Shown here in pieces: positions 47,401 through 58,913 of a stretch of DNA of 64,000 bases (position 1 is its first letter; each line of letters opens with the position of its first letter). Origin of the DNA: Asterella californica (taxonomy: Eukaryota > Streptophyta > Marchantiopsida > Marchantiales > Aytoniaceae); the NCBI GenBank assembly GCA_036924285.1, contig JAYKYS010000018.1, positions 7,130,001-7,194,000 on the forward strand. The letters are read 5' to 3'. Below the pieces are notes generated by a model. The model was not told the DNA's origin. It did no database searches and saw only the letters and a program-made list of their open reading frames with translations. A program made the position numbers and the translations under genes.

Positions 47401-47953
47401 CTAATCCTCAGCTCCTTCAATGTTGTTTTTGTGAACTGGTGCCCAATTCTTCTCGGTCCTCTGAGCGTCGGCTCTCGTGCAGCTTGCTCCATCTTCTGAT
47501 TGTAATCGAGTGGTAAAGGCAAAGCCACTGGTTTGACTTTCTTTGCCACTGACTTGTACTTAGTCTCCACATACACTTCTTGCCGATCTATAAACTTATC
47601 AATTACATCATAAAGCTCCTTGGAGCTCACTCTCACCACTCTATCTACATCATCTATAGAACTTTCTACTATAGATTTCAGCTCCCCTATAGTATCTACC
47701 AAATACTGCTCTTCAAACACTCCAGATATGTATTCATCTCCTGCTAACTCTCCACTATCCCACAAAGACTGCTGTACACACTTCACATGTTGCCTCTCAA
47801 ACCTCTTCAGATTCTCAACCTTCCTATAACACACTGATCCACATGATGTCAACCCTAAGAAGCTAGTGGATAAAGCTTCCTGCTCTACTGGATCAGGCGA
47901 GAATCCTATCTCTACTGTACCGTTGAAGTCTCGCTCTTCAATGGTACTCTGCC
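44448..47953 (-). CDS. pol: Pol polyprotein of element A (RT, RNase H, integrase)
   Basis: One open frame of about 1165 codons when read from the frameshift site. After a linker of about 200 residues, RT has IQDMQPVNKV, YSGYDQFQLS, LPQGATNSVAHMMNGMN and the catalytic FLDD in MPFLDDVPIK. RNase H has LTVDTSPIGIGWAIG, RDYPQVKRELWG, VVETDCLPL and a final GKDNPVADMLSR. Integrase has the zinc module (H..GHRGVW, SSCIPCQ), the catalytic Asp in WVVDLVTM, Asp in ITADRGELD and Glu in GNGKSERGHPP. A GPY/F block (RWFGPYVVLEV) and an acidic tail follow. No stop interrupts it. It is read in the -1 frame relative to protease. Translation must arise by ribosomal frameshifting, because the first ATG-like start at 47852 lies inside the linker. 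Confidence 0.93.
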
Positions 47954-48457
47954 AAAACCCCTAGACTCTCTAAACTCCTGAGTAATCTTAGGTAGTGGAC
48001 GGTCTCTCAAGCTATCACGATTCCTCTCATGTTCTGCAGCAACGGTCAAAAACTGAACAGCTCTTCTGCCATCTCTACTACGTATCCTAGCATAAGCTGA
48101 ACCATCATCCATAACTCGTGTCTCCATTCTAACAGCAGTAATGTAAGGCTGCCCTAGAATGATAGGATAGGTTGACATGTCTTGCACAAAGAAATTCTGA
48201 ACATCACTAATGTCACCCACAGTTACCTTGATGTTGGGGCAAGCACCATAGAGTTCTCCTCGCTGGTTGTTGGCAGCACGGATAAGCCATCCATGGTCGG
48301 TGTCTATGGGCCATCTCCCACGCTTGTACAGCTCCTTAGACATCAGATTAATCTCTGAGCCGTGATCAATCAATGCCACCACAGGTTCCTCCAGGTCTCC
48401 CAACTTCACTAAGGTCTCTGTGGTTGCTCTCGCCCAATGGTTGTGAGAATAATGGCT
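47912..48457 (-). CDS. Aspartic protease of element A
   Basis: The frame follows the gag frame directly after a TAG at 48458-48460, without a frame change. The active-site block is VVALIDHGSEINLMS, with DHG in place of the usual DTG/DSG. The second-half block YPIILGQPYI matches the ILGxP(W/Y) signature of gypsy proteases. It would release gag and pol parts from the polyprotein. It ends at a TAG at 47912-47914, with pol overlapping in the -1 frame. Confidence 0.85.
   Translation of the reverse strand, partial: SHYSHNHWARATTETLVKLGDLEEPVVALIDHGSEINLMSKELYKRGRWPIDTDHGWLIRAANNQRGELYGACPNIKVTVGDISDVQNFFVQDMSTYPIILGQPYITAVRMETRVMDDGSAYARIRSRDGRRAVQFLTVAAEHERNRDSLRDRPLPKITQEFRESRGFGRVPLKSETSTVQ
47954..47960 (-). 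promoter_or_regulatory. Candidate -1 ribosomal frameshift site, protease to pol
   Basis: On the minus strand the protease codons AGG GGT TTT contain the heptamer G GGT TTT, a canonical X XXY YYZ slippery sequence. The pol frame has a stop (TAG) immediately upstream and is open from exactly this point. The protease frame stops about 45 bases later. A slip here joins the two products. Confidence 0.65.
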
Positions 48458-49711
48458 CTTCTACGATGCTTCCACCTCATCTTCAAACCTCACGTGCTGA
48501 TCTGATCTTCCCTCTGATACTTGAGAGCAGTAACCAGCAATCTCATCCTCCTCATCCTCCGACAGTTTGGTCCCTAGAGCGTTAAGCGTAGTTGCTTCAC
48601 CCAAAATCTGACGTTCCCTCTTGATGATATCTATGATAACCTCATGGAACTCACGCTTTGCTATCCCAAGAATCTCACCCAAGGTAAACTCAACCTTCCC
48701 ATTCAAGATACGATTCTCTAACACCTGATTCAGGTCTGTAGCAATCTCAATATCAGACTGAAGTTTGTATGCAGGCATCTTACCCTTCTCCTTGCTTCTC
48801 TCCTTCTCCTTTGGTGTTGTAGGTGGTAGATCCTCCATAGTCTCTTCCCGAGTAGGTGTTGTCTCCTGCCTTGCCTCTGGTCTAGCCCTTTCACTCCTTG
48901 TAGCAGGTCGTTTGGCTGTAGAAGCCTCACCTGCATCCTCCCTCCTGCGTTTTTCTTCTAGTACAGCTTCATGCTGACTTCTTGCAACATAAGCATGCAC
49001 TGACATAGTATCCACAGGGTCATTCCATCCTGTAGTTTCTCTAATTGAGTTGCCAACCCTTCGTAGCACATCCTTGTCTAGCTCTGTTCTAGCTACGGAC
49101 CGCACTACATCTGACCACAACCCAGTAGTCCATTTCTCTCTCTCCATCTCCACTTTCACTCCACAGGTAGCAGCATTCACAAGAGAAACAGCATGTGATG
49201 CTGATATCTCATTCACAAGTCTCTTCATACCACCCTTGCCAAAGTTGGTTCCCAACATCATCCCAGTCTCTCTCAAATGGATCTTACCATCTTTGAAGAA
49301 GATCAGATCCTTCCTCAATGCATCTGAAAACTCCCCACAATCTCTCCTTACATGGTCTAGGCTATCACACCATATACAACGATGAACAAAGCCTTCTCTC
49401 ATCTGAGGTCTCTGCATAGCAGGCTGTACATTCTGCTCCTTCTCTTCTAACCTAGTGAGCTTAAGCTTAAGCTCCTTCATACCCTTAATCAACTCATCAA
49501 GCGGTGAGTCTTCCTCTCTAGCATTTACCAAAGCAGGCTTAGTAGGCAACTGCTTGACAGGAATTATCAGAGGTGCTGCTTCACTTACCACCACCTTGTC
49601 CCTTCTTCTCTGTCTCTTGGCCAGCAAAGAAACAGCCTCTTCAACCTCCTTCCAGTCAGTCTTCAATCCTCTCTCCTCACTCTTGTCTTCCAGCAACAGC
49701 TCAAGCTTCTC
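48458..49711 (-). CDS. gag: C-terminal gag part (nucleocapsid-like) of element A
   Basis: It continues the gag frame after an in-frame TAG (ACT ATT TAG GAG AAG, stop at 49712-49714). It is charged and helix-rich, with RQRRRDK. A single zinc knuckle of the CX2CX4HX4C type is seen in CIWCDSLDHVRRDC (about 49338-49379), which binds RNA in gag proteins. It ends VRFEDEVEAS at a second in-frame TAG (48458-48460). It has no convincing ATG of its own at the start; the open part at 49696 begins with a non-ATG codon. Readthrough of the first TAG, or a recent nonsense mutation, is therefore implied. Confidence 0.8.
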
Positions 49712-50284
49712 CTAAATAGTCACGTCCGCTGCTTGTAGGAAAAGCTCGGTCTTCTCAACCTCTAGTGTAAGCTTCTCTGTCCTAGAAAGCTGAGCATATT
49801 GACGATCAAACTCCCTTAACAACTCATTTACAGACAAACCTTTGTTAGGTTTCACCACCCACTCCAAGAATGTTCTCTTGGTCACCCTCTCTGAATCTTC
49901 AGTGTAGTACTCCTCCTTCAAAGCGCGCATAAAGCTCTCCCAACTCTGTCCTTGCTGCTGCTTGAGCTCCTTCACACGCCCACGAATCTCAGGGACAACA
50001 GCAAGTTCAAAGTTCTCCACCATCTCCTTCTCAGGTACCTTGTTCACCTCCATCTCCCTAGCATAGTATCGCACATACTTGGAAATATCTGTCCCCTTGA
50101 ACTGGTCCATCTGATGCACCACAGATTGCAACGCCTTGGTTGCTAATACCTCCTTCCTCTCTGTGCTCTGCTGCTGCTGCATAAACATGGAAAAAGCTTG
50201 GAACATCTTCATCGTAGCAGCATCAAACTGAATAGGTTGCTGAGCAGCAGCAGCACCTCCACTTGATGATCCTTGGTTGGCCAT
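49712..50284 (-). CDS. gag: N-terminal gag (capsid) of element A
   Basis: It starts ATG at 50282-50284 (MANQGSSSGGAAAAQQPIQF), about 78 bases inside the 5' LTR edge. It has the look of a retrotransposon gag domain: a Gln-rich segment (FMQQQQS), then FKGTDISKYVRYYAREM, WESFMRALKEEYY and TKRTFLEWV, and a helical end. Capsid proteins of this kind package element RNA. The frame ends at TAG in ...AADVTI and continues in frame on the other side. Confidence 0.85.
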   Translation of the reverse strand: MANQGSSSGGAAAAQQPIQFDAATMKMFQAFSMFMQQQQSTERKEVLATKALQSVVHQMDQFKGTDISKYVRYYAREMEVNKVPEKEMVENFELAVVPEIRGRVKELKQQQGQSWESFMRALKEEYYTEDSERVTKRTFLEWVVKPNKGLSVNELLREFDRQYAQLSRTEKLTLEVEKTELFLQAADVTI

Positions 50285-50333
50285 GATATCTGATCCTGTA
50301 ACACTCTCAAGAAAACTCCCACCCTAGGTGTTT

Positions 50334-50349
50334 CACGTCGAGTTCACCA
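50334..50349 (-). promoter_or_regulatory. Candidate primer-binding site of element A
   Basis: The minus strand reads TGGTGAACTCGACGTG 12 bases inside the 5' LTR edge. It begins with TGG, as expected for pairing with a tRNA CCA end. I did not recognise the tRNA. Confidence 0.35.
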
Positions 50350-50361
50350 AAAAAGAGAGTA

Positions 50362-51734
50362 TGTCGGAGTGTGATCTGTCTACCTAGGAAAGCGCCGGGC
50401 TTCTGGCTGTGGTTGTTTACTCAAGAGGTTGGCTTTCAGGTCACAACAGGAGCTATAAACACTCACACAGGAGTGTAGGATCCTCTGATATGCTCAAAAA
50501 GCGAAATTTAGGTCTCACTGGTAGTAATAGGCTTAAGCGGTGAACTTTGACACTCAAAGAGAGGAAAACTATGAAGGTTTAGACCTCTAAACTTCCCCTA
50601 CATGCAAATGAGGTACTATTGAACTCACAGACGAAGTTTCAACCTGAGATCAAATTCTGACACGGAGATATGAACAGAAAAGTTCTGAATAAGAGAATTA
50701 TGGCAATTTCTGGTACCTAGACAGCTATTCAGACATAGAACAGAGAATTGGCTCGATGAATTTCAAATCTTCTCACAGTATTTGAAGTCTACAGGATGCT
50801 GAACATCCCTGTGAAGTTGGGACTCCTGAATGTTTGTAGAACTCCAGATCTCCTTCTCTAAAGTCGCTGCTCTAGATTAAGAGCTTTTCAGACCCCCTCT
50901 GCTTCAGCGGCCGCCCTGAATTACTCAATTACTCAAATGATACGAAACTTTTTGGACAGTCGTAGCCCTCCTGACAGTGAACGCAACCACGAAGTTTTGA
51001 AGTGATTTCCTCAATTCTGCTGCAATTGGCACCGAAAACCCCAAAATCAACAAAAGTGACGCAGTTTTGGCACAATCCGAACTTCAATTGGGCATAACTC
51101 CTTGTTTATTGATCCAAATCGAGCAAAAATTTCACTGACAGTGCTTGGCACGACGAGCTCTCTCTTCCTGTGTTCTCAGATTTCGAAGATACCTCACCAA
51201 TTGCTCGAACTCTCCTCTAGAGCTCTGTTTCTAAACTTAGAGTTTTACAAAAGACAAAAATAGACCAATGGGAGTTCATAGCTCCACTTGACTGTCCTTT
51301 TGTGCCTTAAACTACCTGGTAACTTATCTACACTCATAAGCTACCACGTCAAGCCCCCTAGAGTGCCAGCGTAAAACTTAAACTACCTAAAATGACACAT
51401 AGCCCCGAAAAATAACTTAAATTAGCTAGAAAGCGTGCATGGGCGACAAGTAAGTACAACCCATGAGCTCAAACCCCTATCAGCATGGAAACCCTAAGTT
51501 ATGTACATTGAACGTCATAGACAAGTAAGAAGTCACTTGCACAAGCGCACAAATGCTTGAACAAGATAACTAACATACTATCAGCCTACTAGGACTCAAA
51601 ATAGTATTAACACCGTATGCAAAGGTGTCAAACATATATATAAAGGACTAGAAGTAATATGAGCTAACTTCTAGAACTACTAAACCTAAGCATCGGAGTA
51701 GAAGTCAAGCATGTAGCCGCCAAGTAGCGCGACA
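50362..51734 (-). repeat. 5' LTR of element A
   Basis: Same length as the 3' LTR (1373 bp), with two visible differences. As 5' LTR it should contain the promoter. On the minus strand I see a candidate TATA-like run TTTATATATATGTTTG near 51630-51645, close to the LTR start. Confidence 0.93.
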
Positions 51735-52037
51735 ACGTGTCCTAATAGGTCTTCTCAAGATGAGAGCAGATCTCTCTCTCAACCTCTCCTTGAGTTTTAG
51801 AAAAGCTCACTCTTGCTCATCTCCTCATTGTCACTCTTGGTCCATCTTTGTTAACTTGGTAAAAGGATTTGCAATTGCATTGAATCTCTTCACATACTGA
51901 CGATAGAAGTTCGTCAAACTAACAAATACTCGAACTCGACTCACATTGTAAGACATGGAATGCGTGCAATCACTTCCACCTTTGTTTGTTATACTCCCAA
52001 CCCACCTGAAGATATAGTGTGACCAAGGCACGTCACT
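51735..52037 (-). pseudogene. RT thumb fragment of the second P element
   Basis: The minus strand reads TCLGHTISSGGLGV near 52030-51990, then VRVFVSLTNFYRQYVKRFNAIANPFTKL (in two parts) to 51840, matching 1190-1390 of copy 1. It ends at element A. The other half lies at 54040-54639. Confidence 0.75.
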
Positions 52038-54039
52038 TCTCGTATCCTGTCGGATATTGCGTGAAGGATGTCTAGGAAAACGTGAGGTTCCTGGCTGTGG
52101 AGATGTTGTGTGCTGAAACAAAGACAAGACAGAAAAAAACAACCACGAAAACGAACGTTGCGATATATACACTCTAAATGTATGTACACTGCCGGTTCTT
52201 TCTCTTAAGAGCACAGAACTGAGAACCAAATCAGAGCAGTCTGTAACCTGCTTCAAAAGCCCCTAAAAACAACCCTTGAATCACAACCCTGACCCAAAAC
52301 CACCGAAGCATAGCTCAAAGTAAGAGAAACTTCTCTTTGCTAACAAACAGAGCCACAGCAGTATCACGCGATCCAAACCCATGTCCAAACTACATCCATG
52401 TATAAGCTCTTAGCTAAAGCTAGCTACCACAAGCTGTATATAGCCAACCAGAACTCTAACGAACTCAAAAGAACAAAACCCGTAGCGAAGAAAACAAAAA
52501 AGATCTATCTGTGAACTTCCTCCTTTCGTCGAACGGACTTCAGATGTCGATAGGGTCTCCTCCGTTGACTCCGTTAACCTTAGAAACCTTCAGATCCGAC
52601 TCCCAACAGCCGAGATATTGCCGATTTTTGGTCGTAGGTGACCGAACCTCTAAAAACTCCTCCCTGCGGCTTAAAATCGCATACCGCGTACAAACGGATC
52701 GTCTAAACTGATATTTGTCTTTCCTGGCAGGTAGATCTAGCTATCACGAACCCAACGAGACTCCAAACAAGTCGTTTGGAGTTCCTCTTACAAAACCACG
52801 CAAGAAATTTGGTCGCAGGTTGCAAAAAAACTGACGTAAATCGACTCTCTGCGACTCAAACTCGCTTACCATCCCCAAACCAACAATCCAATCCACGTAT
52901 TGTCTCCTATGCGTAGATGAAGACTCCCTGATCGCGTAGGCACCAAGAACGAAGAGCTTGGCTCACTGATCACGAAGAAAAATCCAATCTCAGGTTACAA
53001 GCGATGAAAAATCTGACGCAAGCGCTTCCCTGCGAGCCAATTTCACTCAAAACTCCCAAACCGTCCGATGAAACTTCGTATCGTCTTCAATTTCCTGAAT
53101 AAATCGTTGTTCTGATCTCGATGGATCCAAGGACAGCAAGTTTGGACTCCGGAACGGCCCGAACGGTCCAACTCTCCTTCACAAGTAACTGAAAACTCCA
53201 AATCTGCTTCCTGCGTCTCCATTTCTCTCAGAACACAACCCTCGATCCATCTCTTCTCGAACCGTCTTAACCTGTGCGTAGCCTGCACAGATCTGAACTC
53301 GATGACACCTTGCGCGCGTGTATTGGACTTCCCAATTATCCAAAACGTTCACCGACAAGTCGCAGGAACAAGCAAGCCCCTTAAGCAGCCCCCTTGCAAC
53401 AGTCTCGGTATGAAGTTCTCACAATAATGAGGAAGCTGACCCCTTGCATCTTTGATATAACGCCTGAAGCCTCAAATACCCAATCAGCAAGTAAACTAAG
53501 GCCTAGCTTGAATTTATTTTCTTTCGAGTCGCACAACTTCTTCACTAGATGTCCAAACGACGTAAACAAGATGCCCATGGAAAGTTGATATGTGATGAAA
53601 GTGAAGATTCGAAGTTGCCCCAAAAGCCCGTAAGCTTGGGCCTAGCTTGTTTTCTCCATTTTTCAAGTCTTATAACTTTTCCACTAAGCGTCCAAACGAA
53701 GTAGACGAAGTGTCTATGGAAAGCTGACAAGGAGCTCTATCCACTGATGCAATAAAAGCGAAGATCCGAAGTTACGCAAAAAACCCGTAAGCTGGGACCT
53801 AGCTTGTTTTCTCCATCTTTCGAGTCCTGTAACTTTTCCACTATGTGTCCGAACGAAGTAGACGAAGTGCTTATGGAAAGCTGACAATGAGCTCTACCCA
53901 TCTGTGCGATGAAAATGGAGATCCGAAATGATGCCAAAAATCCGTAAGCTAGGGTCTAGCTTGTCTTTCTCATGAGTGTCTTTGGAGCGACAAGGATCGA
54001 AGTCTGAATTTCAGATAGGAGCTGGTCCACGACACGACA
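52038..54039 (-). repeat. Solo LTR E, copy 4, about 2.0 kb
   Basis: It is uninterrupted and the best reference for this LTR. The minus strand begins TGTCGTGTCGTGGACC and ends near GGATACGAGA. It splits RT of the P host between VTxLGH halves. ACGTCACT is found on both sides (52030-52037 and 54040-54047). It carries the 156-bp tandem array (about 53480-53960). Confidence 0.78.
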
Positions 54040-54639
54040 ACGTCACTTGATCTTGGAAGAACTTACATTTCTCAGGATGCAACTTCAAACCATGACCTCT
54101 CAATCGCTTAAATACTAACTGTAAATGCTCTCGTGCTCCTCCATTGTAGCACTATAGACTAGGATTTCATCAATGTAAAAAAATCCAATCTTACTAGGAT
54201 TCTGTCCATAACTCTCTAGAACTCAACAGGTGCGTCCTTCAAGCCAAATGGTAAGAATCACCATTGATTAAAACAATCCTTGCAACGAGGATCAATCCCC
54301 TAGAACATTGTCTTGGTCTTATCCTCCTCTACGATTGACAACTGATGGTATCCTGCTCAAAGATCCAACCTACTGAAGACATTTGCATGCCCAACTTCAT
54401 CAAAGATCTCCTCCGATGTAGACATGGCATACTTATCGGATTTCATCTGTCGACTGATAAGACGCTAGTCTCCACACATCTGTCTATCAATGTAGTTGTC
54501 ATACATATCCTTCTTCACTGGCATTACTGTGACAGATGCATACTCTCCATAAGATATCTTCACCAAACCAACCTCAAACAAGTTCAGAGTCTGACTCCAA
54601 ATCAAAGCTCTCTCTATATCACTATATCTATAAGGACAT
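54040..54639 (-). pseudogene. RT palm fragment of the second P element
   Basis: The minus strand gives YGEYASVTVMPVKKDMYDN, then RLDL, AGYHQL, FLPFGLKDAPVEF, IDEIL (the YIDD box decayed) and HPEKC-like text, in the order of copy 1 (680-1175). It has several stops. Confidence 0.75.
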
Positions 54640-55189
54640 TGTCAAGGTGAGAGTTTTCCTGGGAAGGACGGAACCTTCTGGCAGTGTTATGACCGTGAAG
54701 GCTGTGATATGTTTACTCAGAGAAGCGTTGGCTTCTAGTTGTGATTGCTAACTCAAAGTGTAGGCTTCAGGTTACAAGGTAGCACTGTAAAACACTCATA
54801 CATGTCTCTTGGCTCATCAGGTATATTCCGGAAACAAAAATTCAGGTTGAACTAGTAATGATAAGATCAGACGGTGAACTAGACAAGTAAGAAGTCACTT
54901 GCACAAGCGCACAAATGCTTGAACAAGATAACTAACATACTATAAGCCTACTAGGACTTAAAACGTATAACACAACGGTGTTAATATATGCATGAAGGAC
55001 TAGGAGTAACATTAAGCTAACTTCTATCGCTACTAACTCCCAAGTGTCGGAGTAGAAGCGTAACCCGTAGCTCCTAATTTCCACAGCCTCCAGAATCGAC
55101 TTCTGTGACGTCTTAACTTCACTCAGAGAGACTAACTCCTAGCAAAGAGATGAATCATTTACTATGTGAAATGATTCACATCACGACAT
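54640..55189 (-). repeat. 3' LTR of element B, internally deleted
   Basis: Both ends match the solo LTR B at 41476-42983, but the middle of about 960 bases is missing. The join is near 54880, between GGTGAACT and AGACAAGTAAG. Confidence 0.75.
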
Positions 55190-55236
55190 CCACCCCCTCC
55201 AAACCTGCACATCCTCCGGCATGTAAAAACATTCTT

Positions 55237-58200
55237 CTATCTGTTCCTCATCATCATCACTCTCCTCCGCCTCAGCCTCTCAAACACTGTGACGTCTTCG
55301 TCTCTTGTTGTCCTCTGCTCTGACTCCAGAAAATTGAACAACTTTACTGATCCTCTACGTCTTTTGAACAATTTCACATGTTTGCCAGCCAAAGATAGCT
55401 TCAAAGGAGTACCATCCAACTCACATAAATTGTAAGTGATATTTTCATAAACATCTAGCACAACATAAGGCCCGAACCATCTTCGAGAGAACTTACGAAG
55501 TGTAGAATGTTGATTCTTCAACGTGCTATCATATATCAGAACCCAATCACCAACACGTATCGGCTTTGGTCATAGTCGGTGAGTCTTGTCAAAACGTTCT
55601 TTGTTTCTGACTCGAGCCACCTTCAGCCTCTCCTGTGCTTCAGCAAGATCCTCCTCCCTCCGCTCTAACTGCTTGGTACGTAGAGCAATAAGTGAAGCAC
55701 GATCTAAACCATCTTCCCATGATAACGTAACCCACGTAGGAAAGTCCTCCTCGATAGGCATGATCGGTTTTTGCCCCATCATAAGCTCAATTGGCATATA
55801 GCTAGTCGTGGTACAGTGTGTAGTTCTATCAGCCCACAAAGCAAATGAAAGTAGTCTCGGTCATTCTCTAGGCCTACCATCACATGCTTTCACTAAAGCG
55901 TGAACAATAGAAGGGTGTCCTCGTTCACTCTTACCAATGTCTTCTAGATTCATGACAGTAGTAAGCTGAAGCTTTACTCCATAACGAGCAAAGAACTCCT
56001 TCATCTCTGTATCTCTCAACTCACCTCTATCTGCACGTAATCTCCCAACATATCCATAGCGACAGATGATATTTTCAAGCACGAGCCTGCATATGTTCTC
56101 TGTAGTCTTCGTTCGTAATGCTCGTCCCTCCACATAGTTGGAAAGATCCTCTCGAGCCAACACCAAATAACGCATCCCTCATAACCTCGGTGGCATCATC
56201 ACAAGATCAAGAACCCACTGAAAATGGATATAAAGTGGATAGGTAGATACAAGCCCATCTCTGTAACGGACCTTAGAGTAGAACAGACAGTCAGACACGA
56301 CCCAACAAAGTCCACCACGTCTTGATACAAACCCTTTCACCGGTAACGCTCCTTCATCTTCGTGTAAGTAGCTCAGACTCCACGATATCTAGCCCACAAG
56401 GTGTCATGAAACTCTTTCAGCAGATTCAGCTTCGTCGGTTGATCATCCACCACTCTAGCAAGTATCCCATCTCTTCTTTTCGGGCGTTTCCACAGATAAC
56501 CTTCACGTAGAAGATAACTGTACGCTTTCCGTCTGATCTCCTTGAACTCTGCATCACTCCATCCTTCTCTTCTGCATAATGAACTCAGATAGAATCCAAT
56601 ATCGTGAAACTTTTCTGAGTAGAACTCCTCGTTGAACGGCAGTGGTTTCAAGTCTAAAGTCTGCTGACCAACTTGGCACCAAACGTCTCTCTTCTCTTCA
56701 TTCTCTACCTCTACAAACATCTCATCCTCATCTGTATAACGGACCCTATACAACATATCTGCAACCGGATTGTCCTTCCTTGCTATATGCTTTAGCTCAA
56801 GGTTCAGACTCTAGACATAAGCAATCCATCGCAGCATTGCTATATCTTATGTACTGTAGTTTGCTATCATACAATAAAGACAAACAATCTGTTTCTAATA
56901 TCACACGGGTCCCTATCAAGAACTCTCGATCTACCTTCATAGCAGTGACAGCTCTCCACAACTCACGTTTCACTTGAGGATAGTTACGTTGTCTATCTGT
57001 TAAGATCCGGGCTCCAAACCTTGAAACAAACCGTACACCTTCTCTTCTTGACCAACCGCCCATCCAATCGTCTTTGGACTCGTATCAACAATCAGTACCA
57101 TAGGTCTCTCGCTCTTGTAGTTAAGCCTCCTTAATACAAGTGGAGACTTCAGAATCCTCTTCAGCTCCTCCATCGTCTCGTGATGTTCTTACCGCCAAGT
57201 AAACTTCCTCCCTTTTCTCAGAAGAGCATACAGAGGCTCGGCAATGTGTGCATAATGAGGAATACTCACACGAAAGAAAACACAAGCTCCTAAGAACCGT
57301 CGAACTTAAGTAAGGTTGGTGCAGTCAGCTATCCTTGCTATAGCATCTACCTTCTCTGGTTTCGGACGTCTTCCAAAAGTACCACACAGATGACCTACCA
57401 CCACAATCTCTGACATTCCAAAGCGAGATTTGGTACCTGATAGAGTGAGGTGTATCTCCTCCAAACGCATCAGAATCTTCTTTACATCTCGAATGTGGTC
57501 TGCAACGAACTTTCTGCATCCATCAGAAGTCACAACTTCATCTTTGTCTTCCACCGGACAGCCTTTCATGGGAATATCATCCAAAAATGAGATAGTGACC
57601 TCAGGTACAAACTCTCGTAACATCTTATGCATCGCATTCTGCATATGAGCTACTGAGTTTGTCGCACTTGAGGAAGAGTACACTTCCGCATCAATCCCAA
57701 AGGTGTACGCATGGTAGTCAAGTCTCTACTCTCCAAAGCAAGCTGAAACTGATCATAACTTGAAAACAGATCTCCAATAGAATAGATTGACCTCCAGCAA
57801 ACGCCTCAGCTACTTCATCAACCACAGGTCCTGTCTCGACGTTTCGAATCGTAATGTTGTTGGCAAGCTGCAAGTCTTGGATGAAGCGTAGAGCTCATGT
57901 CTTCTTAGGTACTGTGAACCATCGGCTAGAGTACGGAGCCATAGATGGTTCAAGAATACCCATCCGTATCTTCTTCTTCAGCAACTCAGTGACCTTCGGT
58001 AGTAAGACACGAGGGATTGGAATCGGCTTCAAGTCCCAAGGTACGTGAGGAACAGTGAAGATAACCATCGGAGCTATCACACTAGGATCCACACAACCAA
58101 TCTCTCTAGCTGAGAAAGAAAATGTCTTACCATGACTAACTATCATCTTCTCGAAAGCTCACTTTTTCACTTCAATCAAGAAGTCGCCTCCTCCTATCTG

Positions 58201-58818
58201 AAGTTGCTCGACTGTCTCTAGAGTAAACTTGTGTCCTACTTGTGTAGGATCTCTAAGCACATGCTCAGTGGCCGCCAACTCCATCTGCTGTCGTGAGTCA
58301 ACGGGTAACTGGGTCGCCACGGGCTTTACCTTCCTTGCTACAAATTTATACTTGGCGTGTACTTCCGCTTCCTTATGAGAGCCACACCAACAGACTGCAT
58401 CTTTCCATCCATTCTCCAATCTCGAATGAGGACGATATCGCAAGTACGAGACAATCTCCTCATGGACTTCATGAGAATGGATAGGGATCACCACCCTACC
58501 TCCCATCTGCTCCATCAACCTATCTACATCATCCAGCCAACGAACAAAAGACTGTGCACCTACAAACTCCTCATAAACACCAGAAATCGTCTCTTCTTCC
58601 TTCAGAACTCTTGTACAGCGTAGATTTGCTGCATATTTCTCCATCTGCCTTTTACTCTTCTCAGTCAAATCCTCTACCCGCGTAAACTCATTCCAATCAT
58701 CAGAACTGAAAGTCATCAAACCAGATTTACAACTATGTACAGTACAGTTACTCTCTGAATCTTGAGAAGCCTCTTCACCAGCCTCCTGTGATCCGTCAGG
58801 CTGCTCAAGTGGGATCAT
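55237..58818 (-). pseudogene. Decayed pol of element B
   Basis: From the N-terminal side: EVHAKYKFVARKVKP (near 58350), RT pieces (58146-57895 with GILEPSMAPYSSRWFTV; 57683-57306 with FLDD in TISFLDDIPMKGC), RNase H (57063-56797, NYPQVKRELW), integrase zinc module and core (56756-56373; 56175-55861 with RADRGEL and GKSERGHP), WADRTTH (55839), and GPY/F (RRWFGPYVVLDV, about 55470). It aligns along its whole length with the pol of element A but has many stops and frame changes. Confidence 0.88.
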
Positions 58819-58913
58819 AGTAGCAGTAGATCCTTCACTCTTGCTATCCCGTCCTATAAGAGTGATTTCAGAAGACCCTTATTCCTACAGATAGGAGAAT
58901 CCCTCAAAGTCTG

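Larger units (their letters stand above)
43027..51734 (-). mobile_element. Element A: young, full-length Ty3/gypsy LTR retrotransposon
   Basis: Two LTRs of identical length (1373 bp) flank gag, protease and pol on the minus strand. By eye they differ at two positions only. ACGT lies at 43023-43026 and at 51735-51738 as a 4-bp target duplication. The insertion splits the RT/RNase H region of the P host. A purine tract precedes the 3' LTR and a TGG-starting primer site follows the 5' LTR. All the coding parts for transposition are present. Confidence 0.93.
26582..54639 (-). mobile_element. Second family P element, host of the nested insertions
   Basis: Pieces of one decayed P element appear in consistent minus-strand order. 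RT is at 54639-54040 and 52037-51735, RNase H start at 43026-42984 and 41475-41346, RNase H end and tail at 39420-38287, 3' untranslated region at 27216-26978, and LTR at 26977-26582. Each junction can be matched to copy 1 (1-4134) across the inserted elements D, A, solo B and solo E. Pieces separated by about 28 kb therefore belonged to one element of a few kb. Confidence 0.75.
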
